Shown in pieces: positions 21,958-29,213 of a DNA stretch of 64,000 bases. The notes under the pieces are model-generated. The model worked only from the letters and a program-made list of their open reading frames with translations. It was not told where the DNA came from and did not search any database. Source of the stretch: an uncultured Oscillospiraceae bacterium (GTDB lineage: Bacteria; Bacillota; Clostridia; Oscillospirales; Oscillospiraceae); NCBI GenBank assembly GCA_934512135.1, contig CAKSWT010000003.1:124001-188000 (forward strand), read 5' to 3'. Each line of letters begins with the position of its first letter. The first letter of the stretch is position 1. Position numbers and translations under genes: made by a program.

Positions 21958-23238
21958 TTATTTTGTCATCTCCCACAGCGCTGCCAGAGACAGGGCCAGC
22001 TGGCTCCGGGAGACGGCAGACTGGGGCTTTAGCAGGTCGTCCACCGGGGAGAGGATTCCCGCGGACAGGGCCCAGCCCATAGGGACCCGGGCATATTCCG
22101 AGGCGGCACTGCCGTCGGCGTAGGAGCCCAGGCCCACCAGCGCCTGGGGCGGCTGCTGGCGAAACTCCGTGGCATAGCGGAACAGGGCGGTGGCCAGCAT
22201 CTCCCGAGTGACGGTCTGCTGGGGAGAGAATTCCTCTGCCGGGGAGAAAATCCCCACATCCATGGCCCAGCACACGGCCTGCCAGGAGGCGTTGTCAGGG
22301 GCCAGATCCGAGAGGAACCGCTGGGAGGCCGGGGGGCTTCCCGCCATTCGGTGGAGGGTCAGCGCCAGCATCTCCCGGGTGGCGGCCCGGGTGGGGGAAA
22401 AGAGATGGAGGCTGGTGCCGCTGAGAATGCCGGCAGGGGCCAACTGGGACACCGCCTCTCGAACGGACTGGGAGGCCAGCGCCAGGTCATAATACTGGTC
22501 TGCGGGAGTAGAGGGATAGAGGGTCCGCTCCAGCCAGGCCCCGAAGATCGGGGCGAACATGGCGTGGCCCTGGGGATTGAGGTGGTACCAGTCCCCCTGG
22601 CTCAGACAGAACTGACGCCGGAAGTCTCCGTCATTGAGGTACATGCCGTTTTCCTGGGCGTTGCTGGCGTTGTAGCAGACAATGCCCCGGGCATCGCAGA
22701 TGCGAAGCATGGCGTCGGTGTAGTCCTGGGCGGTGCAGCCCGCCTGATTTCGGGTGCCGTCGGAGATCCAGGGGGTGAAGCACACCAAGGTGGCCTCCGG
22801 GTATTTTTCCTGGAGCAGGTCCAAAATGATGTTTAGGGCGCCCTGGAAGGTCTCCGGGTCGGTGCTGTTTTCCTGGCCCAGGGGAATGTCGTCCGCCCAG
22901 TCGTTGGAGCCTCCTTGGAGCAGGACAAAATCCAGGTCCGAGTCCTCCGGCAGGTCCCGGCACCGGTCCACCATGGGGTAATAGCCCAGGGGGCCGGAGG
23001 CGAAGGAAGAGCCGCTGATGGAGTAATTCCGCTGGGTCATGTTCCAGCGGTCCGCCAGCAAATAGGTCCAGTCCTGCTCCGGGGTGTCCAGACCGTAGCC
23101 TGCGGTGTAGCTGTCTCCCAGCACCAGGAACCGACGGCCCTCCAGGCCGGTTTTGGAGATGCTATCCACCCCCAGAGACGGGGTGGACAGCATCAGACAC
23201 AGAATAAGAAACAGGGCAGAAAGCCGAATGGTTTTCAC
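21958..23238 (-). CDS. Secreted SGNH/GDSL-type hydrolase with C-terminal SLH-like repeats
   Basis: 426 residues. A signal peptide (about 1-24) is followed by an SGNH domain: LGDSYTAGYG (Ser nucleophile, about 43), a central Gly (SGSSF), LQGGSNDW (Asn), and DWYHLN carrying the Asp/His pair (about 218-221). From about 245 to the end there are three SLH-like repeats with V/ATREMLA helices, which usually bind cell-wall polymers. The protein is probably an esterase held at the cell surface. The substrate (wall or dietary ester) is unknown. A 42-codon reading frame lies just upstream on the same strand. Confidence 0.85.
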   Translation of the reverse strand: MKTIRLSALFLILCLMLSTPSLGVDSISKTGLEGRRFLVLGDSYTAGYGLDTPEQDWTYLLADRWNMTQRNYSISGSSFASGPLGYYPMVDRCRDLPEDSDLDFVLLQGGSNDWADDIPLGQENSTDPETFQGALNIILDLLQEKYPEATLVCFTPWISDGTRNQAGCTAQDYTDAMLRICDARGIVCYNASNAQENGMYLNDGDFRRQFCLSQGDWYHLNPQGHAMFAPIFGAWLERTLYPSTPADQYYDLALASQSVREAVSQLAPAGILSGTSLHLFSPTRAATREMLALTLHRMAGSPPASQRFLSDLAPDNASWQAVCWAMDVGIFSPAEEFSPQQTVTREMLATALFRYATEFRQQPPQALVGLGSYADGSAASEYARVPMGWALSAGILSPVDDLLKPQSAVSRSQLALSLAALWEMTK

Positions 23239-23250
23239 AGGGGAACCTCC

Positions 23251-23379
23251 TCAACACGCAACCGGCTTCCAGGCAAAGGGCAGCAGGTCGGCAGCCCTTA
23301 TCAGGCTGGGATCGTCAATATTTTTGTCCCGGAGCGGGATGATTTTGTGGGGAAGCGCTTCTAATGGTGCAGCGGACAT
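23251..23379 (-). CDS. Small protein of 42 residues, unknown function
   Basis: ATG at 23379 is preceded by GGAGG five bases upstream. The frame runs 42 codons to TGA at 23251, 12 bases before the hydrolase start, whose GGAGG lies in that gap. The product is soluble, slightly basic and ends in WKPVAC; it contains the balanced stretch IIPLRDKNIDDPSLIRAADL. There is no membrane segment or known motif. The good ribosome site and tight spacing suggest translational coupling to the hydrolase, either as a leader or as a real small protein. Confidence 0.5.
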   Translation of the reverse strand: MSAAPLEALPHKIIPLRDKNIDDPSLIRAADLLPFAWKPVAC

Positions 23380-23440
23380 GGCCTCCTCCGTGAGAATATC
23401 GACCTATGATACCAGAGAATTGTGTCGAAAGTATGAAGAA

Positions 23441-23468
23441 GCGGCCGGAACCTGGAGGTTCCGGCCGC
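23441..23468 (-). terminator. Terminator of the two-component operon
   Basis: GCGGCCGGAACC pairs perfectly with GGTTCCGGCCGC around TGGA. It is followed on the minus strand by TTCTTCATACTTT. Confidence 0.85.
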
Positions 23469-23480
23469 GCTGCGAAGCAA

Positions 23481-25658
23481 TTACGGCAAATCCGGGGGAT
23501 CCGCCGGAAGCAGGGGGAAGGAGACCGTGACCTTGAACAGGTCGCCGTCCAGCTGTAGTCCAAAGCTGCCGCCCATGGACTCCGTCAGGCTTCGGGCAAT
23601 GGACAGGCCCAGCCCGCTGCCCTCGGTGTGCCGGGAGGCGTCCCCCCGGACGAACCGCTCCATCAGATCCTCGGCGGAGACGGTCAAGGGCTCCCGAGAG
23701 ATGTTGCGGAAGGTGGCGGTGACGGAGGAGCCGGCCTCGACGGTGAGATAGAGCCGGGTGCCGGGCATGGCGTATTTCACGGCGTTTCCCAGCAGATTGT
23801 CAAAGACTCGCCACAGCCGCCGCCCGTCGGCCCGGACCATGGCAGGCTCCTCGGGGAGCTTCATCACCGGGGTGAGATCCGCCGCGGTCAGCCGCTGGGC
23901 GTACTCTCCCATGGCCTGGCCCAGGAGCATATTGAAGTCCAGCGGCTCCAGCTGGAGGTTCAGGTTTCCCGTGGAGGCCTTGCTGGCCTCTACCAGGTCC
24001 TCAATGAGCTTTTTTAGCCGCATGGACTGTCGGTCCAGGACCTCCAGATACTCCTTGGCGGCCTCGGAGCCGGCGGGCTCCTGCTTTAGCAGGTCCACAT
24101 AGCTGACAATGGAGGTCAGCGGGGTTTTGAGATCGTGGGACACATTGGTAATCAGCTCGGTTTTCAGCCGCTCGGACCGGGTGCGGCTGTCCACGGCAGC
24201 ATTCATGCCGTCCTGAATGTGATTGAGGGTGTCGGCGGCGGACTTGAAGTCCATCACCAGATGGTCCTCCTTCACCTTGGTGTTGTAGTCCCCTGCGGCG
24301 ATGGCCTCTGCGCCGGCTTTCAGCCGCCGGAAGCTCAGGGTCACATAGCCCACCAGGGCGCCCAACAGGAGCTTTTCCACAAACCACAGGAAGATCAGCA
24401 CACCGCTGACCCAGGTGCAGGTCATCAGCAGCAGGAACTCCCCCAGACACAAAACGCCGTAGCAGAGGAATACCTTCCACAGCAGGGGCAGATAGCCCAC
24501 GCACCGGCTAAGCCCCCGGCCCAGCTTGCAAATGCCCCGGTGCAGGGTGTGGAGAAGCCGGTAGAGAAGGCTCCCCTGGATCAGCGTGTGGGTTTTGATC
24601 CGGACGCAAATCGTCAGTACGAAATACAAAACCGCCACGGCCAGCCCCAGAAGCAGCAGTCCCATTACGGACAGGAGGGCGGAGAGATAGAGAGAGTCAT
24701 ACAGCTCCATACAGGCCCCCAGACAGCCGACACCCAGAATCAGGCACAGCACTCCGGCCAGATCCGGGGGAAGTCGATAGATGGGACCCAGCACCGGCTC
24801 GGTCTGCCCGGGGACCCGGCCCACGGTACAGCCCAGGTATACCATCAGAATCATGGTCAGCAGCAGGGCGCAGCCCTCCACGCCCAGCAGCCAAAACCGC
24901 AGGGCCGTGATTCGGGTGGAGAAGCGGGAAATGGTCTGATAGATGTCCGGATAGGGAAAGTCGGAGAGCAGGTAGCAAGTGATGGTGTAGTCCTTGGTGG
25001 TGTAGCTGGTGACATCCAGGGACCAGTCGTCGTCCTGGTAGAAGCCCTCGCCGCTTTCACCGTAGTAATAGGAATAGTGGGGACCGTCGGCGGGATAGCT
25101 GAAGCCTGCAGTCATGGCGTCGGCGTCCAGAACCTCCACCGAGGCGCTGCTCTGGCCCAGGGAGCTGGACACCAGGAGAAAGGCCTCCAGGTCGTTGTTG
25201 TAGAGGTAATAGGCGCCGTCGCAGCGGAACAGCAGACTGTTTACCACAAAGGACTCCGGAGCGGTGACGGTGTCCGCTATGTCGAAGCTGAAGGAGAGCC
25301 GCTTCTGAAGGGCGGCGGCCTCCTGGTCATAGGTGGACAGCACGACCTTACCGGTGCTGTCGTCGGTGATGGAATAGCGCAGGTTGGAGTCCTCCCCGGT
25401 GTAAAGGCCGTCGGAATCGTAGCCGGTCCAGGGATGGGTGGGATCGCTGGGGTCAAAGTAGCCGTTCATGATGTTGTTGGCATCCGAGTAGAGCTGCCGG
25501 GAGGCCAAGGCCTCAAAGGGGCTGCGGCCGGAATCATAGGTCCCGGCCCCCAGCAGCAGCAGAATCAGCAGCCCGCAGAGGAATGCGGTGGTGAGACTGA
25601 TGAGGCACAGAACGGCGCCGGTGATTTTTGTGCCGGTGCGATAAAAAAAGGAATTCAT
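23481..25658 (-). CDS. Membrane sensor histidine kinase
   Basis: 725 residues, larger than most. One N-terminal membrane helix (about 12-37) is followed by an extracytoplasmic sensor region (about 38-245), then five or six further helices (about 250-430), a HAMP-like stretch (RRLKAGAEAIAAGDYNTKV), the HisKA box NVSHDLKTPLTS (His near 509) and an ATPase domain with NLLGNAVKYA and GSGLGLSIA. It autophosphorylates and passes phosphate to the regulator encoded 13 bases upstream. The extra central helices are unusual for the VanS/PhoR group. The signal is unknown. Confidence 0.92.
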   Translation of the reverse strand: MNSFFYRTGTKITGAVLCLISLTTAFLCGLLILLLLGAGTYDSGRSPFEALASRQLYSDANNIMNGYFDPSDPTHPWTGYDSDGLYTGEDSNLRYSITDDSTGKVVLSTYDQEAAALQKRLSFSFDIADTVTAPESFVVNSLLFRCDGAYYLYNNDLEAFLLVSSSLGQSSASVEVLDADAMTAGFSYPADGPHYSYYYGESGEGFYQDDDWSLDVTSYTTKDYTITCYLLSDFPYPDIYQTISRFSTRITALRFWLLGVEGCALLLTMILMVYLGCTVGRVPGQTEPVLGPIYRLPPDLAGVLCLILGVGCLGACMELYDSLYLSALLSVMGLLLLGLAVAVLYFVLTICVRIKTHTLIQGSLLYRLLHTLHRGICKLGRGLSRCVGYLPLLWKVFLCYGVLCLGEFLLLMTCTWVSGVLIFLWFVEKLLLGALVGYVTLSFRRLKAGAEAIAAGDYNTKVKEDHLVMDFKSAADTLNHIQDGMNAAVDSRTRSERLKTELITNVSHDLKTPLTSIVSYVDLLKQEPAGSEAAKEYLEVLDRQSMRLKKLIEDLVEASKASTGNLNLQLEPLDFNMLLGQAMGEYAQRLTAADLTPVMKLPEEPAMVRADGRRLWRVFDNLLGNAVKYAMPGTRLYLTVEAGSSVTATFRNISREPLTVSAEDLMERFVRGDASRHTEGSGLGLSIARSLTESMGGSFGLQLDGDLFKVTVSFPLLPADPPDLP

Positions 25659-25671
25659 GAAACCACTCCGT

Positions 25672-26361
25672 TCAGGTCGAGACGAATTTGTACCCCTGGC
25701 CCCAGACGACGGTCAGGTATCGGGGATTGGCAGGGTCAATCTCGATTTTCTCTCGAAGGTGGCGGATATGTACGGCGACGGTGCCCTCGGCACCCACCGG
25801 GGACTCCTTCCAGACCTGGCGGTAGATCTCGGCAATGGAGAACACCTGGCCCGGATGGGTGAGAAAGAGCTTGAGAATCTCGTACTCCGTGGGGGTGAGG
25901 CTCACCGGGTCCCCGTCTACGGTGACGATTTTGGCCTTGTCATCCATGGACACCGGGCCGCAGACCAGGGCCGAGGGCGCCGTGACGGCGGAGCCCAGCT
26001 GGAGATAGCGCCGGAGCTGGGATTTTACCCGGGCCAGCACCTCCACCGGATTAAAGGGCTTTGTGATGTAGTCATCCGCCCCCACGTCCAGACCGAGAAT
26101 CTTGTCGGTGTCCTCGCTTTTGGCCGTCAGGAGGATTACCGGGACGTTGCTGGTCTGGCGGAGCCGGGAGAGCACGGTGATTCCGTCCATCACCGGCATC
26201 ATAATGTCCAGCAGTACCAGCTGAATGCCCCCGGCGGCCACCGCCTCCAGGGCCTCCTGGCCGTTGGCACAGAGCACCGTCTGGTAGCCGGAGGCTGTGA
26301 GATAGATGCTCAGGGCCGACCGAATGTCCGCCTCGTCGTCACAAATGAGTACCTTGTACAT
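25672..26361 (-). CDS. OmpR/PhoB-family response regulator
   Basis: 229 residues. The receiver domain has the acidic pair Asp8/Asp9, the phospho-acceptor Asp52 in LLDIMMPVMDG, the Thr/Ser switch region (ILLTAKSE) and the Lys of DDYITKPFNP. The C-terminal winged helix ends VWGQGYKF, as in PhoB. Start is the ATG at 26361, eight bases after GGAAGG; a GTG three codons earlier is too close. First gene of the two-gene operon with the kinase. Confidence 0.93.
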   Translation of the reverse strand: MYKVLICDDEADIRSALSIYLTASGYQTVLCANGQEALEAVAAGGIQLVLLDIMMPVMDGITVLSRLRQTSNVPVILLTAKSEDTDKILGLDVGADDYITKPFNPVEVLARVKSQLRRYLQLGSAVTAPSALVCGPVSMDDKAKIVTVDGDPVSLTPTEYEILKLFLTHPGQVFSIAEIYRQVWKESPVGAEGTVAVHIRHLREKIEIDPANPRYLTVVWGQGYKFVST

Positions 26362-26444
26362 ATCGCTCACCTTCCGAAATCAGTGTACCAAATGGGAGAT
26401 TAAAAACAAAGGGGTGGAGTTCTTAAGAAACCATTAAAAAGGAA

Positions 26445-26466
26445 AAGCGCCGCAGGCGCGGCGCTT
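26445..26466 (-). terminator. murC terminator
   Basis: AAGCGCCGC pairs with GCGGCGCTT around AGGC. It is followed on the minus strand by TTTTCCTTTTTAAT. Confidence 0.85.
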
Positions 26467-26477
26467 AAGGGGACGGG

Positions 26478-27863
26478 TCAATGGCCCAGCTTGGCCAGGT
26501 CCTCCCCCACCTTATAGATGTTGCCGGCGCCGATGGTCAGAATCAGGTCGCCGGGGGCGGCGATCTCCTGAAGCCGCTGGGTGATGGCCTCGAAGCTGGG
26601 ATAGTACTCGGCACCGGGAATCTGATCCGCCAGGTCCTTGGAGGAGATACCCAGGGTATTCTGCTCCCGGGCGGCGTAGATCTCTGCCAAAATGGTGAGG
26701 TCCGGCCGGGAGAGCTGCTCCACAAACTCCGGGAACAGGGCCTTGGTCCGGGAGTAGGTATGGGGCTGGAACACCACAATGGTCCGGCTGTAGCCCCGCT
26801 GGGGCACTGCGTCCAGAGTGGCCTTCAGCTCTCCGGGATGGTGGGCGTAGTCGTCGTAGATGTCGGCCCCCCGGAAGGTGCCCTTGAACTCCATCCGCCG
26901 GGCCGCACCGGTGAAGGAGGTGAGGCCCCGGGTGATGGCCTCCGGGTCTACCCCCAGCGCCCAGGCTGCGGCAATGGCGGCCAGAGCGTCCATGCAGTTG
27001 TGCTGGCCCAGAACCCGCAGGTCCACATGGGTGTAGAACAGGCCGTCACAGTACACGTCGAAGCTGGAGAAGCCCCGGTCAAAGTGGGTGGGATAGACGT
27101 TCATGTCCGGGGTCATGCCGAAGGTGATAACCTTCCGGTCAATGCCCTTCAGCGCGTCCATGGTGTTTTTGTCCATGCCGTTGGCAATGACGATGCCCCG
27201 ATCGGCCGGGGTCAGCTCCGCAAAGGTGCGGAAGGAGTGCTTGATGTCCTCCAGATCCTTAAAGAAGTCCAGATGGTCCGCCTCAATGTCCAGAATCACG
27301 GCGATGGTGGGGGTGAAGTTCAAAAAGGAGTTGCAGTATTCGCAGGACTCCATAATGATGGTCTCTCCGTGGCCCACCCGGTGGCCGGCGTCCAGAAGAT
27401 TCAGATAGCCGCCGATCATCACCGTGGGATCCAGTCCGGCCTCCATGGCGATGTGGGTCATCATAGAGGTAGCGGTGGTTTTGCCGTGGGTGCCGGAGAA
27501 GCACACGGCGTTTTTGTAGGCGGACATAATGTAGCCCCAGGACTGGGCCCGCTCAAACACCGGAATCCCGGCGGCCAGAGCGGCGGCAATCTCCGGGTTG
27601 TCGTCATGGGCGGCGGCGGTGCGGATGACGCAGTCGGCCCCCTGAATATTCTCCGCCTGGTGGCCGATGACCACGGGGATGCCCTTGGCCACCAGATTGT
27701 CCGTGGCCTTGCTGCGGTTCATGTCCGAGCCGGTGACGGTGATGCCCATACCCTGGAGCACCATGCCCAGGGCACACATGGACACGCCGCCGATGCCCAC
27801 CAGATGGACCCGCTTTCCGGGAATGAGATATTGCGCTATATGAGATGTCTGTTCATGACACAC
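26478..27863 (-). CDS. murC: UDP-N-acetylmuramate--L-alanine ligase
   Basis: 461 residues. It adds L-alanine to UDP-MurNAc in peptidoglycan precursor synthesis (cytoplasm, ATP-dependent). Features: HLVGIGGVSMCALG near the N-terminus, the P-loop GTHGKTTA, MESCEYCNSF, EADHLDFF and the C-terminal DDYAHHPGE characteristic of MurC. The start is the GTG at 27863 with AGGAGG nine bases upstream; an upstream reading would run through the promoter. Monocistronic. Confidence 0.95.
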   Translation of the reverse strand: MCHEQTSHIAQYLIPGKRVHLVGIGGVSMCALGMVLQGMGITVTGSDMNRSKATDNLVAKGIPVVIGHQAENIQGADCVIRTAAAHDDNPEIAAALAAGIPVFERAQSWGYIMSAYKNAVCFSGTHGKTTATSMMTHIAMEAGLDPTVMIGGYLNLLDAGHRVGHGETIIMESCEYCNSFLNFTPTIAVILDIEADHLDFFKDLEDIKHSFRTFAELTPADRGIVIANGMDKNTMDALKGIDRKVITFGMTPDMNVYPTHFDRGFSSFDVYCDGLFYTHVDLRVLGQHNCMDALAAIAAAWALGVDPEAITRGLTSFTGAARRMEFKGTFRGADIYDDYAHHPGELKATLDAVPQRGYSRTIVVFQPHTYSRTKALFPEFVEQLSRPDLTILAEIYAAREQNTLGISSKDLADQIPGAEYYPSFEAITQRLQEIAAPGDLILTIGAGNIYKVGEDLAKLGH

Positions 27864-27929
27864 GATCAGGTTCCTCCTAAATGGCGCCGGGGGCGCCCAA
27901 GGGCCGCCTCCGAGCTTGTTTGCGGCACT

Positions 27930-27958
27930 ATTATAATACGTCCGGCCTGATTTCACAA
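27930..27958 (-). promoter_or_regulatory. murC promoter
   Basis: Leftward TTGTGA (27958-27953), 17-base spacer, TATAAT (27935-27930). Confidence 0.75.
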
Positions 27959-27974
27959 GGGGAAAATACAAAAA

Positions 27975-28000
27975 GGCAGCCCTGCCAAGGCAGAGCTGCC
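27975..28000 (-). terminator. Terminator of the GntR regulator gene
   Basis: GGCAGC-C-CTGCC pairs with GGCAG-A-GCTGCC (one mismatch). It is followed on the minus strand by TTTTTGTATTTTCC. Confidence 0.8.
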
Positions 28001-28010
28001 GGAATATGGC

Positions 28011-28811
28011 TTAGGAGTGGGTCTTATCCACGCTCCGGGAGAAGGTGACCCCGTCCTTGTGGAGAACGATGTCCAGGGAGGCCCGGTCTCCCCGCATATA
28101 GGCCTGGGTGAACTCATAGCACTCGCCGCTTTCCGTGCGGGTCTGACGCTGGACAAAGAAGCCTGCGCTGCCCACCCGGCAGTGGAGCAGGTCCGCATCG
28201 GCCTTGCTGAACTTCACCGCCTCATAGGAGTCCACGGCGGTATAGGGAATCACCCCTACGTCGTAGAGCAGAGAGTAGAAGGAATGGGTCTGGAGCAGCT
28301 CCCGGGTGAGGCCGGGATAGATGTACTGGGGGTAAAAGGAGGTCTCCAGCATCAGAGGCTCGCCGTTGACCTTTCGGATTCGCGTGAACTTGTAGACCTT
28401 GATGTCGCTGGAACGAAGCTCCAGCATTTTAACAATGTCCGGCGTAGGGTCGATCACCGCAAACTCAATGAGATCCGAGGAGGGGGTCAGGCCCATGGCG
28501 GTCATCTCCGCGGTGAAGGAATAGACCCGCTCGGTTTTCCGGTGGACCTTGGGCTCCGCCACAAAGGTGCCCTTGCCCTGGCGGCGGACCACCAGGCCCT
28601 CGGACTCCAGGGCCCCAATGGCCTGACGGACCGTGGAACGGGAAATAGACAGGGCCCGGCACAGCTCGGCCTCAGAGGGGAGCAGGTCCCCGGGACTGAG
28701 GATCCCGGCGGAGATATGACGCTTGATGATTACCACCAGCTGGTTATACAGGGGGACATCGCTGTCCAGAGACAGCTTCGCGTTAAGGATAGGGCTGTTG
28801 CTCGTGCTCAT
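28011..28811 (-). CDS. GntR-family transcriptional regulator, HutC/UTRA type
   Basis: 266 residues. The N-terminal winged helix has LPSEAELCRALSISRSTVRQAI and GKGTFVAEP, the standard GntR DNA-binding block. The C-terminal UTRA domain (about 95-255) binds a small effector. Start ATG follows AGGTGATATT. Members usually control sugar, amino-sugar or amino-acid uptake genes, often next door, but here the neighbours are a structured RNA and the pyruvate:ferredoxin oxidoreductase gene. It is a candidate for the regulator that reads the AAACGTA palindromes at 29072 and 33051; that is only a proximity argument. Confidence 0.9.
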   Translation of the reverse strand: MSTSNSPILNAKLSLDSDVPLYNQLVVIIKRHISAGILSPGDLLPSEAELCRALSISRSTVRQAIGALESEGLVVRRQGKGTFVAEPKVHRKTERVYSFTAEMTAMGLTPSSDLIEFAVIDPTPDIVKMLELRSSDIKVYKFTRIRKVNGEPLMLETSFYPQYIYPGLTRELLQTHSFYSLLYDVGVIPYTAVDSYEAVKFSKADADLLHCRVGSAGFFVQRQTRTESGECYEFTQAYMRGDRASLDIVLHKDGVTFSRSVDKTHS

Positions 28812-28864
28812 AATATCACCTGAATCTATCTGTAGAAATCTGGAATTTACAAAGTCTTTTCATT

Positions 28865-28892
28865 AGTATATCAAATTTTTCGAAAAATGCAA
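28865..28892 (-). promoter_or_regulatory. Promoter of the GntR regulator gene
   Basis: Leftward TTGCAT (28892-28887), 16-base spacer, TATACT (28870-28865). It lies beyond the terminator of the upstream RNA, so the regulator has independent transcription. Confidence 0.65.
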
Positions 28893-28904
28893 GAGAAAAG
28901 GAAA

Positions 28905-29092
28905 AAGACGAATTATTTTGCGCCCCCGCAAAACAATCCGTCGTCCCATAGCATTGCCGAAACCGACTGCCTGGCTACGACTCAGGGAGGTGACCTGAAC
29001 AGACAGCCGGATTGGTAATGCATCGTAGAATGAAGCCGCCGGGTGACACAGCCGATGGTTCCATTTGTCATCAAACGTATCGTACGTTTGAC
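28905..29092 (-). ncRNA. Structured small RNA, class unassigned (about 190 nt)
   Basis: A consensus promoter (TTGACA-17-TAAAAT) and a Rho-independent terminator bracket this region on the minus strand, and no reading frame with a ribosome site fits. The minus-strand fold is supported by 28951-28958 with 29014-29021 (8 base pairs, one mismatch), 28963-28973 with 29000-29010 (11 base pairs including two G-U pairs) and a terminal TCAGG/CCTGA stem. CTACGA in the minus-strand RNA (29028-29023) can pair with TCGTAG (28980-28975) across these stems, a possible pseudoknot. G-U pairing favours the minus strand over the plus strand. Size recalls 6S RNA but I cannot confirm that family. Confidence 0.6.
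28912..28937 (-). terminator. Terminator of the structured RNA
   Basis: TTTTGCG pairs with CGCAAAA, extended by ATT/AAT. It is followed on the minus strand by TCGTCTTTTTCCTTTT. Confidence 0.8.
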
Positions 29093-29127
29093 AAAGACAT
29101 TTTAGTACAATCCCGGCGGTCTGTCAA
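29072..29127 (-). promoter_or_regulatory. Promoter of the structured RNA with a palindromic operator over the start site
   Basis: Leftward TTGACA (29127-29122), 17-base spacer, TAAAAT (29104-29099). Immediately downstream is CAAACGTA-TCG-TACGTTTG (29072-29090), a perfect 8-base inverted repeat covering the expected start. The same arrangement recurs at 33048-33100. Confidence 0.8.
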
Positions 29128-29182
29128 GGGGAGAACCAAGTTTTTTACAGAATTTTTACGGGTTTTTCGGGAAACGGGAAAA

Positions 29183-29204
29183 GGCGGGCGCCGAAGCGCC
29201 CGCC
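29183..29204 (-). terminator. Terminator of the pyruvate:ferredoxin oxidoreductase gene
   Basis: GGCGGGCGC pairs with GCGCCCGCC around CGAA. It is followed on the minus strand by TTTTCCCGTTTCCCGAAAAA. Confidence 0.85.
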
Positions 29205-29213
29205 TGGGGAATC

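Noticed and set aside
28905..29092. T-box, lysine, TPP or cobalamin riboswitch controlling the GntR gene
   Set aside because: None of the conserved cores was found, and the GntR gene has its own promoter beyond the terminator.
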